The notes under the pieces are model-generated. The model was not told the origin of the DNA. It saw only the letters and a list, made by a program, of their open reading frames with translations, and did no database searches. Position numbers and translations under genes: made by a program. A stretch of 64,000 bases of DNA from an uncultured Parafilimonas sp. (lineage in GTDB: Bacteria > Bacteroidota > Bacteroidia > Chitinophagales > Chitinophagaceae). Positions 32,979 to 41,587 of the stretch are shown in pieces; position 1 is the stretch's first letter, and each line of letters begins with the position of its first letter. The DNA is taken from contig CAIRZB010000022.1 of NCBI GenBank assembly GCA_903882935.1, positions 17,094-81,093 on the forward strand, written 5' to 3'.

Positions 32979-34685
32979 TCAATGCGAATCGCGAAGCACT
33001 TCGCTGCCTGAGCCGCCCCGTAAAAAATCAAAGTCCGCGCCTAAGTGCGCTTGCTGCACGTGCTGCTGAAACAACTGTACATAGCCACGGCCAACAAGCT
33101 GGTGGCTGGGCGTCCATTGCTGTTTACGCAACGCAATTTCTTCGGATGGCACTTCCAAGCGAAGCTGCCTTTTTTCAACATCTAATGTTATAATATCACC
33201 ATCTTTCACCACGGCCAGCGTACCGCCTGCGGCCGCCTCTGGCGATACGTGCAGCACCACTGTGCCAAAGCCGGTGCCGCTCATCCTGCCATCGCTAATG
33301 CGTACCATGTCGTTAACGCCTTTGGCCAGCAGCTTTTTGGGCAGCCCCAAATTGCCCACTTCCGGCATGCCGGGGTAGCCGATAGGGCCAACATTTTTAA
33401 GTACTATTATGCTTGTTTCGTCAATATCCAAATCGGGTAGGTCAATTCTGGCCTTATAATCTTCAATGGTTTCAAACACCACGGCTTTGCCGGTGTGCTG
33501 CAACAGCGCGGGGGTGGCTGCGCTGGGTTTTAGCACAGCACCATTTTCACATAGGTTGCCCTTTACCACCACAAAACCAGCCAATGGATTAAACGGGCTG
33601 CTGATGCTGGCAATAATATCCTCGTTGTAAATTTCGCTATTTTCTACATTTTGGCCTATTGTTTTGCCGTTTACCGTAATACAATCGTTGTGCAGCACTG
33701 TTTTAAGTTCCTTCATTACAGCGGGCAGCCCGCCGGCATAGTATAGGTCTTCCATAAAATATTTACCAGATGGCTGCAGGTTGGCAATCAACGGTATATT
33801 TCTCGAAAGCTTGTCAAAATCCTCAATGTCCAGCGGTACGCCAACGCGGCCCGCAATGGCCAGCAGGTGAATTACAAAATTGGTGCTGCCGCCAACGGCC
33901 GCATTGGTTACAATCGCGTTCTCAAAAGCCTCACGTGTAAGTATGTCGCTTGGTTTTACGTCTTCTTTTACCACGTCAACAATGCGGCGGCCAGACAGGT
34001 GGGCGAGTACCTTTCTGCGGCTGTCTGCGGCAGGTATGGCGGCATTACCGGGCAGTGTAAGCCCCAGCGATTCTACCATGCAAGCCATTGACGATGCGGT
34101 GCCCATTACCGCGCAGTGGCCGCGGCTGCGGCACATGGCTGCCTCGGCATCAAATATGTCGTCTTGGCTCATCTTGCCCGCGCGAACATCCTGGGAAAAC
34201 CGCCAAACGTCTGATGTGCCTATATCTTTACCCCTAAATTTACCCGTTAGCATGGGTCCGCCTGAAATTACCAAAGTGGGTATATTTACACTGCATGCCC
34301 CCATTACCAGACTTGGGGTTGTTTTGTCGCAGCCGCACAGCAATACCACGCCGTCAACCGGGTTGGCGCGTATACTCTCCTCCACGTCCATGCTCACTAG
34401 GTTGCGGTACAGCATGGCCGTGGGCTTTATTAATGTTTCGCCCAACGACATTACCGGAAACTCCACAGGAAAACCTCCGGCCTCGTATATGCCGTGCTTT
34501 ACTGATTCTGCCAGTTCCCTAAAATGGGCATTGCAGGGTGTAAGCTCGCTCCAAGTGTTGCAGATGCCAATTACGGGCCTGCCGTCAAACAGGTCGTTGG
34601 GCAGCCCTTGGTTTTTCATCCACGACCTGTAAATAAGTCCGTCTTTGCCTGTTCTGCCAAACCAACCCCTGCTTCTCAAATTCAT
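32979..34685 (-). CDS. IlvD/Edd family dehydratase (probable sugar-acid dehydratase)
   Basis: A 568-residue iron-sulfur dehydratase. The cluster cysteines are seen in CNTWSELTPC, GCDKTTPS (within LLCGCDKTTP), and RSRGHCAVMGTASSMACM (18 residues). The opening LRSRGWFGRTGKDGL and FRGKDIGTSDVWRFSQDVRAG are typical of arabonate/xylonate-type dehydratases rather than of IlvD of branched-chain synthesis. The start at 34685 (MNLRSRGWF) is chosen because the 97 codons upstream have no family sequence. With the SDR and lactonase it would complete sugar to 2-keto-3-deoxy acid. Confidence 0.87.
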   Translation of the reverse strand: MNLRSRGWFGRTGKDGLIYRSWMKNQGLPNDLFDGRPVIGICNTWSELTPCNAHFRELAESVKHGIYEAGGFPVEFPVMSLGETLIKPTAMLYRNLVSMDVEESIRANPVDGVVLLCGCDKTTPSLVMGACSVNIPTLVISGGPMLTGKFRGKDIGTSDVWRFSQDVRAGKMSQDDIFDAEAAMCRSRGHCAVMGTASSMACMVESLGLTLPGNAAIPAADSRRKVLAHLSGRRIVDVVKEDVKPSDILTREAFENAIVTNAAVGGSTNFVIHLLAIAGRVGVPLDIEDFDKLSRNIPLIANLQPSGKYFMEDLYYAGGLPAVMKELKTVLHNDCITVNGKTIGQNVENSEIYNEDIIASISSPFNPLAGFVVVKGNLCENGAVLKPSAATPALLQHTGKAVVFETIEDYKARIDLPDLDIDETSIIVLKNVGPIGYPGMPEVGNLGLPKKLLAKGVNDMVRISDGRMSGTGFGTVVLHVSPEAAAGGTLAVVKDGDIITLDVEKRQLRLEVPSEEIALRKQQWTPSHQLVGRGYVQLFQQHVQQAHLGADFDFLRGGSGSEVLRDSH

Positions 34686-34794
34686 ATAGCTAATTTTATG
34701 TGGGTAATGTACAATAAAGTGTTTTGTTAAATACTGCCATTGGCAACCGTGCTGTGAATATATAATTTGCCTGCTAATTATTGGCGATGTTAAT

Positions 34795-34820
34795 AAAAAA
34801 GGTGAGGCACCCCCTTTTTT
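34795..34820. terminator. terminator-like hairpin upstream of the dehydratase
   Basis: AAAAAAGG (34795-34802) pairs with CCTTTTTT (34813-34820), with GGTG/CACC inside. It lies about 110 bp before the dehydratase ATG and behind no evident gene on either strand. It may be an attenuator in the leader of the minus-strand operon or a relic. The rest of 34686-35088 has no supported frame. Confidence 0.35.
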
Positions 34821-35088
34821 GTGCACCACACTTACCATTTTAGCGGCAAAGCAACAGCAAATATTAGCCAAAATTGAGCAGTTGGTTGGTGGTTTTTGTA
34901 TAAACATTGAAGGTAGTTGCCGCACAAGGATATAAAAATGCGAATGGAAGCTATTAAGTCCGACAGTTTTGCCCAATTGAAGGGCGACTGGGTAATTAAA
35001 TTAATAAGTGCCAAAGGCTGGAGAAATTGCGTGTTTCAAAATGAGCCGTGTATTTAAAAAACCAATAATATTTTAGTAACTTTATTGC

Positions 35089-35328
35089 ATGGATATGAAG
35101 CATCTTATTAGTGTTGACAATGATATTTTAGGCGGCCAGCCGGTTTTTGCAGGAACGCGTGTGCCTGTGGAGACGTTATTCGACCATTTGGGGGCGGGTG
35201 TGATCCTTGACGCTTTTTTGGATGATTTCCCGAGTGTGACAAAAGAGCAAGCTATCGGTGTGCTTGAAACCGCCCATAAATTATTATCGCCCAAAAACAA
35301 TGAACAGTTTTATCCGGTTGTTGCTTGA
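35089..35328 (+). CDS. DUF433 family antitoxin-like protein
   Basis: A 79-residue protein of the DUF433 family, a small winged-helix-type protein usually paired with a DUF5615 PIN-like partner. The signature is complete: HLISVDNDILGGQPVFAGTR (20 residues), then VPVETLFDHL and the helix pair FPSVTKEQAIGVLETA. Start at 35089 or the Met two codons later. It overlaps the downstream DUF5615 gene by 29 bases. The gene looks intact while the partner is frameshifted. Confidence 0.88.
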   Translation: MDMKHLISVDNDILGGQPVFAGTRVPVETLFDHLGAGVILDAFLDDFPSVTKEQAIGVLETAHKLLSPKNNEQFYPVVA

Positions 35329-35657
35329 TGAAAACTTACCCAAACGCCTTAAACAGGATTTTCCAAACCATGAAGTGTATACTGCGCGCGACATCGGCTG
35401 GAATGGCATTAAAAACGGCGAACTTCTCAGCCGAATGCTCGCTCATATTTTTCATGCATTGCTAACTTTTGACAAAAAACATACAGCACCAACAAAATTT
35501 TTCGAAATATACTATTACTTTCTGTGTGGTGAGTGCGCCTATCAACACCTATGAGGAATTGACGAAACTTTCTGCAATGGTAAAGCGATATTTAGAAAGT
35601 GAGCTGCTTGATGTTGGACCAATCGTGCTACTGTCTGGAGGCTCTCCGCAAAAATAA
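35300..35657 (+). pseudogene. DUF5615 PIN-like toxin gene, broken by a one-base insertion
   Basis: The first 59 codons encode a normal DUF5615 start: FIRLLLDENLPKRLKQDF, then HEVYTARDIGWNGIKNGEL and HALLTFDK. Continuation of the family (NIQHQQNFSKYTITFCVVSA, then PINTYEELTKLSAMVKRYLE) is in the next frame. The shift lies in a run of six A at 35474-35479; five A would restore one frame across the whole gene to 35657. As written the product ends early at 35554. It could be a true mutation, slippage-based phase variation, or a sequencing error. Confidence 0.8.
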
Positions 35658-35710
35658 CAAAACAATAATCAAACTGCCATTGCCAAAATGTGGTTTTAAA
35701 TTTCAAGGTT

Positions 35711-36301
35711 ATGGAATTCGTGTACTTTAAGGGGCTAATGGAAGATATGGGGGATTTGTTTATGGGGAGGAAAATATGCGCAATTTGCCATGAAGAGAAT
35801 GATTATTGTTTTGCGCTGGAATATACAATATCGAGCATTTTTGAGTACAAAGACCAAAAGGGTACATTCGGGTGCTTTAAATGTTTAAGAGATAGTAAGT
35901 TTGAATTTTGGCATTCTACGGAGTTAGGGTTTCTAGACGAAAATGGGCTGATGAATACTAATACTCGAAAAATATACGACCCGCCAATAATATCCGAAGA
36001 AAAATTAGTTGAGCTTAGAAGGACACCCCAAATTATAACTTATCAGGAAGAAAAATGGCTAACCCATTGCAATGACTTCATGGTTTTTAAAGGCATTTGG
36101 ACTCCACCAGATTTTTATAAAAACAGCCCAGACGGCGATGGTAAAACCCTTTTTCTTGCAATGACCGATGACAATATTGCACATTTATGGGAGGAATCCT
36201 TGCCCGAGGGCCAGGAGGCGCTGGAAGAATGGTACCCTACCTATTATGTTTTTGAGTGTAGGCATTGCAACAAACTAAGGGGAAATTGGGATTGTGATTA
36301 A
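35711..36301 (+). CDS. CbrC-like (UPF0167) protein
   Basis: A 196-residue protein resembling CbrC/UPF0167, a family named for colicin E2 tolerance in E. coli. Two zinc-like Cys pairs are visible: ICAICHEEN near residue 20, and FECRHCNKLRG at the end; another FGCFKCLRD lies between. The family core is seen as ELRRTPQIITYQEEKWLTHC (20 residues) and NDFMVFKGIW. The ATG at 35711 is preferred over a GTG seven codons upstream. It follows the DUF433/DUF5615 pair but need not belong with it. Confidence 0.72.
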   Translation: MEFVYFKGLMEDMGDLFMGRKICAICHEENDYCFALEYTISSIFEYKDQKGTFGCFKCLRDSKFEFWHSTELGFLDENGLMNTNTRKIYDPPIISEEKLVELRRTPQIITYQEEKWLTHCNDFMVFKGIWTPPDFYKNSPDGDGKTLFLAMTDDNIAHLWEESLPEGQEALEEWYPTYYVFECRHCNKLRGNWDCD

Positions 36302-36444
36302 CACAGAATCAATACGTACGCGAAGTTGCTTGTTAAAATTTACGAATTCAAACATCACCGAATAAAGGACCAGCCCAAAAACTGATTTCTGCCATTTCTT
36401 CGCCTCTCCAAAAAATTCTCCACCACATACCGTATTTTCATGCA

Positions 36445-36891
36445 ATGAAACAGGTGGCCATAGGTTTTGGGCTGTTAATAACCGCACTGCTGGTGCTGTT
36501 TAAAATTGCAGAATACAGCCGCTGGCAAAGCGGCGACAACATGTTTAACTGGGTAGCTGTTTTTTGCGTGTTGTTTTTTGGCATCGGCATATTTATAAGC
36601 CGCAAACTGTTTATTAAAAAAGTAGTGGTAAAAATTAAAGAAGAGGCAGCCGTGCAGGGTTTGGCTTTTAGTATTGATGAAGCCCAAGTGCAAAAAACAG
36701 GCATCAGCAAACGGGAACTTGAAATACTGCAATTGGTGGGGGAGGGCCTTAGCAACCTGCAGATAGCCGAAAAACTATTTTTGTCGGAGCATACGGTAAA
36801 AAAGCACATATCAAACCTATTTTTTAAGCTTGATGTGCAACGCCGCACCGAGGCGGTAAAAAAAGCCAAAACGCTTGGTTTGATAGCCTAA
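36445..36891 (+). CDS. membrane-anchored LuxR-type regulator
   Basis: A 148-residue protein with two N-terminal helices (VAIGFGLLITALLVLFKI; WVAVFCVLFFGIGIFI) and a C-terminal LuxR/NarL helix-turn-helix: ISKRELEILQLVGEGLSN, then IAEKLFLSEHTVKKHISNLF (20 residues). There is no receiver domain. The DNA-binding domain would sit on the cytoplasmic side of the membrane. A DUF4199 gene follows 113 bp downstream; this pairing is frequent in Bacteroidota, where the DUF4199 protein may control the regulator. Confidence 0.82.
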   Translation: MKQVAIGFGLLITALLVLFKIAEYSRWQSGDNMFNWVAVFCVLFFGIGIFISRKLFIKKVVVKIKEEAAVQGLAFSIDEAQVQKTGISKRELEILQLVGEGLSNLQIAEKLFLSEHTVKKHISNLFFKLDVQRRTEAVKKAKTLGLIA

Positions 36892-37004
36892 AAAAACTGC
36901 TCCTTTAGTATTATTTCCACCCAAAACAATAAAATACTACTTTAGAGTAATACACAGTAATGGCCGTTGCAGCTAGCTTGCCGTAACAAAAAATACAAAA
37001 GAAT

Positions 37005-37538
37005 ATGAAAAATTCATTCATGCGTTTTGGTATATATGCGGGTATTTTTCTGGTAGTATTTAATACCCTCACTTGGGTTATAGCCAAACTTACCGGTAAC
37101 GACAGCATTTTAAATGTGGTAACAGGCTATGCTGCCATTATATTGTGCCTGTGTTTTGTGTATTTTGGCATACGCTGGTACCGGGATAAGCAAAACGGCG
37201 GCGTATTAACCTTTGGGCAGGGGTTAAAAACGGGTATGCTTATAGTGCTGGTACCCTCGTTTTGTTTTGGGCTGTTGGACGTGCTGTATATAACACTTAT
37301 CAACCCCCGCTTTTACCCCAATTACATACAGCACCAGGAAGCAGTGATGAAAGCCACGATGCCTGCGGCAGAATTCGCCATCAAAGCACCCCAAATGCGT
37401 GCGCAATTGGAGTTCTACAGCAAGCCCCCGGTCGATTTTGCCCTAATGTTTTTAACCGTGGCCTGCGTAGGTGTTGTTGTAACCGTAATTTCAACCTTTT
37501 TACTAAAAAGGTCGGCCGCAAAAGCCGCCGATCTGTAA
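37005..37538 (+). CDS. DUF4199 family membrane protein
   Basis: A 177-residue inner-membrane protein with four helices: YAGIFLVVFNTLTWVIAKL, VTGYAAIILCLCFVYFGI, GMLIVLVPSFCFGLLDVLYI, and FALMFLTVACVGVVVTVI. The loop QNGGVLTFGQGLKTG between helices two and three is the family hallmark. It ends in a basic tail (LLKRSAAKAADL). Function is unknown; see the LuxR-type regulator upstream. Confidence 0.82.
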   Translation: MKNSFMRFGIYAGIFLVVFNTLTWVIAKLTGNDSILNVVTGYAAIILCLCFVYFGIRWYRDKQNGGVLTFGQGLKTGMLIVLVPSFCFGLLDVLYITLINPRFYPNYIQHQEAVMKATMPAAEFAIKAPQMRAQLEFYSKPPVDFALMFLTVACVGVVVTVISTFLLKRSAAKAADL

Positions 37539-37578
37539 ACCAAATTTGACAACCCACCAAACTAAAAACTAACATTGT

Positions 37579-37932
37579 ATGGAAACAAACCCCGTGGTAC
37601 ACTTTGAGATAGGGTGCCAGAACATTGAAGAAACCGCTGCTTTTTACAGTGGTGTTTTTGGATGGGCTGCACCGGTTAGCGGCCCCGCAGCATTCATCGA
37701 TACCCAGTCAGCCGAAGGCATCCAAGGCCATATAACCGCGCTTGGTCACGAACCACACAACTACACCACTTTTTATATTCAGGTGAGTGATATAGCCGAC
37801 TATCTGCAAAAAATTATTGGCGCGGGCGGCAAAAAAATAGTAGGGCCAATTACGCTGCCTACCGGCCAGCAGTTTGCCTGGTTTAACGACCCCGCCGGCA
37901 ATATAGTAGGCCTTTTAACCAAACCGAAATAA
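37579..37932 (+). CDS. VOC family protein (glyoxalase-like) 1
   Basis: A 117-residue vicinal-oxygen-chelate fold protein. VVHFEIGCQNIEETAAFYSG and FGWAAPV at the start, and WFNDPAGNIVGLL at the end, give the two beta-alpha-beta-beta-beta modules. Metal-binding residues may be His in VHFEIG and Glu-type positions, but the last one is replaced in NIVGL, so catalysis is uncertain. The following VOC gene begins nine bases later. Confidence 0.82.
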   Translation: METNPVVHFEIGCQNIEETAAFYSGVFGWAAPVSGPAAFIDTQSAEGIQGHITALGHEPHNYTTFYIQVSDIADYLQKIIGAGGKKIVGPITLPTGQQFAWFNDPAGNIVGLLTKPK

Positions 37933-37940
37933 AAACAGCG

Positions 37941-38309
37941 ATGAAAAAAGTAACAGGCATCGGGGGCATTCTTTTTACGTGCGAAGACCCCAAAAAGCAA
38001 AAGGAATGGTATGCCCAGCACCTGGGCATAGCCCCCAATGGTATTTTCGAGTGGCGGGAGAAAGAAAACCCAGACCGGATAGCGAAAACGGCCATGGGCT
38101 ATTTTCCGAAAGGCACCGACTATTTCAGCCCATCGGAAAAGGATTTTATGATAAACTACCGGGTGGATGATTTGGCCGCTTTGTTGGAGCAGCTAAAAAA
38201 GGAGGGCGTGCAAATAGTTGGCGAAATGCAGGTGTACCCATATGGCAAGTTTGGTTGGATTATAGACCCCGAGGGCAATAAAATTGAACTTTGGGAACCC
38301 GTAGTTTAA
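37941..38309 (+). CDS. VOC family protein (glyoxalase-like) 2
   Basis: A 122-residue VOC-fold protein: GIGGILFTCEDPKKQKEWYA and HLGIAPNG in the first module, GWIIDPEGNKIELWEP in the second. It retains the usual C-terminal Glu (KIELWEP) as metal ligand. It forms a likely transcriptional unit with the previous VOC gene. Members include bleomycin-resistance-like and glyoxalase-like proteins; the substrate is not known. Confidence 0.85.
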   Translation: MKKVTGIGGILFTCEDPKKQKEWYAQHLGIAPNGIFEWREKENPDRIAKTAMGYFPKGTDYFSPSEKDFMINYRVDDLAALLEQLKKEGVQIVGEMQVYPYGKFGWIIDPEGNKIELWEPVV

Positions 38310-38419
38310 GTAGAATGCTACTGATACTAATTTGGCTTTAAGGTGTGTTTTTTATACACATTCAATACCATGAATGCTATTTTGTGAAATATTAAGTAGA
38401 ATTGTACAAAATACATTTA

Positions 38420-39136
38420 ATGAGGCGCTATTCGCAACAAACCAGGATACTTTGCGCCGTTGACTGCATAATTTTTGGGTACGACGGTATTGATTTAAAG
38501 CTATTGGTGATACAAAGGAGTTTTCAGCCCTTTAAGGGCAAATGGAGCTTGGTAGGCGGCTTTATTAAAAGCACCGAAAGTGCTGAGGACGCCGCCAGGC
38601 ACATTTTAAAAGACTTAACCGGGTTGGACGGTATTTATATGGAGCAGTTGCACACTTTTACCAATGTGCAGCGCGACAGCGTGGAAAGAACCATTTCCAT
38701 CGCCTTTTTTGCGTTGATAGATATTCAAAAATACCGCCAGCAACTGAGCGAGGATTTCCACCCCGTATGGTTCCCCATCAACCAATTTCCCGAGCTTATT
38801 TTTGACCATACCCAAATGGTTGAACTGGCCAAGGAAAAGCTGCGTTACAAAGCCGCACAACACCCATTGTTGTTTGAGCTGTTGCCTGATAAGTTTACCA
38901 TGCCCCAACTGCAAAACCTGTATGAAAGTGTATACAATATAACGTTTGACAAGGGTAATTTTAACCGCAAAATAATATCCACCCAACTGCTGACAAAGCT
39001 GAAGGAGAAGGATAAGTTAAGCTCAAAAAAAGGTGCCTTTTATTATAAGGTTGACACTAAAAAGTACAATGCCAGCGCGCACTCCTTTTTAAATTTTATA
39101 CCACGGCCCACTGTACTTTCCCAAAGCATTAAGTAA
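38420..39136 (+). CDS. Nudix-like transcriptional regulator (NrtR/AraR type)
   Basis: A 238-residue protein with an N-terminal Nudix-like domain (VDCIIFGYDGIDLKLLVIQR, then GKWSLVGGFIKSTESAEDA) and a C-terminal winged helix (FTMPQLQNLYESVYN, then FDKGNFNRKIIS). The Nudix box is degenerate: after GxxxxxE the expected RE...EE is replaced (ARHILKDLTG), so it probably binds a ligand instead of hydrolysing it. In Bacteroides, regulators of this family (AraR) control L-arabinose use. It lies directly upstream of a GH51 arabinofuranosidase, which supports a similar role. ATG at 38420 is preferred over a TTG six codons earlier. Confidence 0.8.
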   Translation: MRRYSQQTRILCAVDCIIFGYDGIDLKLLVIQRSFQPFKGKWSLVGGFIKSTESAEDAARHILKDLTGLDGIYMEQLHTFTNVQRDSVERTISIAFFALIDIQKYRQQLSEDFHPVWFPINQFPELIFDHTQMVELAKEKLRYKAAQHPLLFELLPDKFTMPQLQNLYESVYNITFDKGNFNRKIISTQLLTKLKEKDKLSSKKGAFYYKVDTKKYNASAHSFLNFIPRPTVLSQSIK

Positions 39137-39161
39137 TTAGCTGTTGTTTAATAATTGTTTT

Positions 39162-39191
39162 TTTGACAATAAATAATATTCGGTATGTTTG
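39162..39191 (+). promoter_or_regulatory. promoter of the GH51 gene
   Basis: TTTG at 39162-39165 and TATGTTTG at 39184-39191 are separated by 18 bases, close to the phylum's consensus. The start codon lies about 170 bases downstream, leaving a long leader in which a regulator could act. Confidence 0.5.
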
Positions 39192-39365
39192 GCTGCCTTT
39201 TAGGGGTAGTGTCAGCAGTTTGTAGCCATGTGTAAGTAATAACCGTTGTAGGCTAAAATAAGATGCGCCAGAAGCCTTTGGCCCGCACCACACCCCCTAA
39301 AACGAATTGTAGCATAAATTGCCAAAAATAAACCAACATAGTTATTTGTAAAACCAGTTTGCCAT

Positions 39366-41339
39366 ATGCCAAAAATTATCTTTTCATTGCTACTCTCTGC
39401 CACCTTGTTGGCTTTTACCGCAGCCACTGCGCAAAAAACGCTTACGGTACAGGTAAACAAACCCAAAGCCGACATACAGCCCAACATGTGGGGCATTTTT
39501 TTTGAGGACATTAACATGGCAGCCGACGGCGGCATTTATGCCGAACTGGTAAAAAACCGCAGCTTTGAATTTTTAACCCCATTAATGGGTTGGGATGAAA
39601 TAAAAACAGGCGATGCCAAAGGCAGCTTGTTGGTAGAAAACCGGGGTACGCAAAACCCCAACAACCCCCGTTTTTTAAGGGTTGATGTGGCCAAAAATAG
39701 CGGCACATACGCCATAACCAACGAAGGTTTTAGGGGTATGGGCATAAAAAATGGCAATGGCTACGATTTTTCAGTATGGGCCAGCGTGCATGACGGCGCT
39801 GCTTTTACGCTACGTGTGCAACTGGTAAACGCCGCAGGCCAACAAATAGGGGAGGCCTCGGTTACGCCCACAGGCAGCGAATGGAAAAAGTACAGCGTGC
39901 ATTTTACCGCCTCCGCAACAGATGCCAAAGCAAAACTACACCTACAGTTTGATGGTAACGGCGTGCTTGACCTGGATATGGTTTCCCTCTTTCCGCAAGA
40001 TACCTGGAAGCAACGCCCAGGCGGCCTACGTACCGACCTTGTACAACTGCTGGCTGACCTTAAGCCAGGGTTTGTACGTTTTCCCGGTGGGTGTATTGTG
40101 GAGGGCCGTGACCTGGCCAACCGCTACCAATGGAAGAAGACGGTGGGCAACGTGGAAGACCGCAAGCAGATTATGAACCGGTGGAACACGGAGTTTAGCT
40201 ACCGTTCTACGCCGGATTATTTCCAGAGCTACGGCCTAGGCTTTTTTGAATACTTTCAACTGGCGGAAGACATAGGCGCATCGCCCCTGCCCATTTTAAA
40301 CTGCGGCATGGCCTGCCAGTTTAACACCGCGGAAGTGGTTGCCAACAATGAGCTTGACCCTTATATACAGGACGCATTGGATTTGATTGAGTTTGCCAAC
40401 GGCACCATTGATACAAAATGGGGCGGATTACGCGCCGCGATGGGCCACCCAGCACCGTTTAATTTAACCATGATGGGGGTGGGCAATGAACAGTGGGGGC
40501 CGCAATACGTAGAGCGGTACAAAATTTTTACTACCGCCATAAAAACAAAATACCCGGCCATAAAGTTGATAAACAGCGTTGGACCCTTCCCCGGTGGCGA
40601 AATGTTTAATTTTTTAAACGATACGCTACGCAAAATGCATGCAGATTTTTTGGATGAGCATTATTATGCCGCGCCTGATTGGTTTTTAAAGAATGCCAAA
40701 CGGTACGATAACTACGACCGAAACGGATCGAAAATATTCGCGGGCGAGTACGCCGCCCATACCCGACTAACCGACAGTGCCTTGTTGAAAAACAACTGGC
40801 AGAGTGCGTTGGCAGAGGCGGCCTTTATGACCGGCCTTGAGCGCAATGCCGATGTTGTTAACATGGCCTCGTACGCACCGCTGCTTAGCAATGTGGATGC
40901 ATGGCAGTGGGCGCCCGACCTTATTTGGTTTAACAGCCTGCAGGCATATACCACGCCCAATTACTACGTGCAAAAATTGTACAGCAACAATAAAGGCACG
41001 CAGGTGCTGCCCATAACGTTTAACGGCAGCGTGGTTGCCGGGGATGACAGCCTTTATGCAACTGCCTGCCTGGATAAAAACACCGGCGACATTATTCTAA
41101 AAATAGCCAATACCGGCGGCAATACACAAGCCAATACTATTGCGTTAGAAGGCGTTAAAAAACTGGCCGCAAAGGGACTGGCAACAGTATTGCAAAACAA
41201 CGACCTGCGCGCAGTTAACACTTTTGGCAGCAGCAGTGTTGCCCCCCAGGAAAATGAAATAGCCGTTAAGGGCAAAACCATAACAATTGTTTCTGCGCCA
41301 TATTCGTTTACGGTGGTGAGGGTTAAGGCGGTGTTGTAG
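39366..41339 (+). CDS. GH51 alpha-L-arabinofuranosidase
   Basis: A 657-residue exported glycosidase that releases arabinose from arabinoxylan or arabinan. Signal peptide residues 1-22 (FSLLLSATLLAFTAATAQ). An N-terminal carbohydrate-binding-type beta domain is inserted after the first strand (about residues 75-215: TYAITNEGFRGMGI to LDMVSLFP). The TIM barrel has acid/base Glu375 (GVGNEQWG) and nucleophile Glu461 (FAGEYAAH). A beta domain closes the C-terminus. The start of the mature protein (MWGIFFEDINMAADGG) is the family opening. It is preceded by a Nudix-like regulator. Confidence 0.92.
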   Translation: MPKIIFSLLLSATLLAFTAATAQKTLTVQVNKPKADIQPNMWGIFFEDINMAADGGIYAELVKNRSFEFLTPLMGWDEIKTGDAKGSLLVENRGTQNPNNPRFLRVDVAKNSGTYAITNEGFRGMGIKNGNGYDFSVWASVHDGAAFTLRVQLVNAAGQQIGEASVTPTGSEWKKYSVHFTASATDAKAKLHLQFDGNGVLDLDMVSLFPQDTWKQRPGGLRTDLVQLLADLKPGFVRFPGGCIVEGRDLANRYQWKKTVGNVEDRKQIMNRWNTEFSYRSTPDYFQSYGLGFFEYFQLAEDIGASPLPILNCGMACQFNTAEVVANNELDPYIQDALDLIEFANGTIDTKWGGLRAAMGHPAPFNLTMMGVGNEQWGPQYVERYKIFTTAIKTKYPAIKLINSVGPFPGGEMFNFLNDTLRKMHADFLDEHYYAAPDWFLKNAKRYDNYDRNGSKIFAGEYAAHTRLTDSALLKNNWQSALAEAAFMTGLERNADVVNMASYAPLLSNVDAWQWAPDLIWFNSLQAYTTPNYYVQKLYSNNKGTQVLPITFNGSVVAGDDSLYATACLDKNTGDIILKIANTGGNTQANTIALEGVKKLAAKGLATVLQNNDLRAVNTFGSSSVAPQENEIAVKGKTITIVSAPYSFTVVRVKAVL

Positions 41340-41390
41340 AGAAGTTTTATTTGGTGAATTGGATGGGGTTTTATTTAAAGGATAAATATG

Positions 41391-41442
41391 GGTTCGCCCT
41401 GTGGCCAGGCATAAACTGTTTGGTTGCGGGGCGAACCTTTTT
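41391..41442 (+). terminator. terminator of the GH51 gene
   Basis: GGTTCGCCC (41391-41399) pairs perfectly with GGGCGAACC (41429-41437), followed by TTTTT. The 29-base loop is long, but the stem is GC-rich and placed 50 bp after the stop. Confidence 0.7.
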
Positions 41443-41587
41443 AAATCTCAGGCTGATTCAGAGGTTACGGTTTTTAAAAAATGGTGACCAAAACTGTGGC
41501 CTCACTTAAGCTATTTGCTTTTTTTAGGTGGGGGGGTATTGCAGTCAAATCGAAAATCTAGATCTAATCATTTTTTAGCTTTCACTT

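Noticed and set aside
34686..34976. 97-codon extension of the dehydratase
   Set aside because: No family similarity; it crosses the terminator-like hairpin. The ATG at 34685 matches the family start.
35300..35657. Programmed ribosomal frameshift in the DUF5615 gene
   Set aside because: The A6 run could slip, but there is no stimulatory structure evident and the family is normally encoded in one frame; treated as a mutation.
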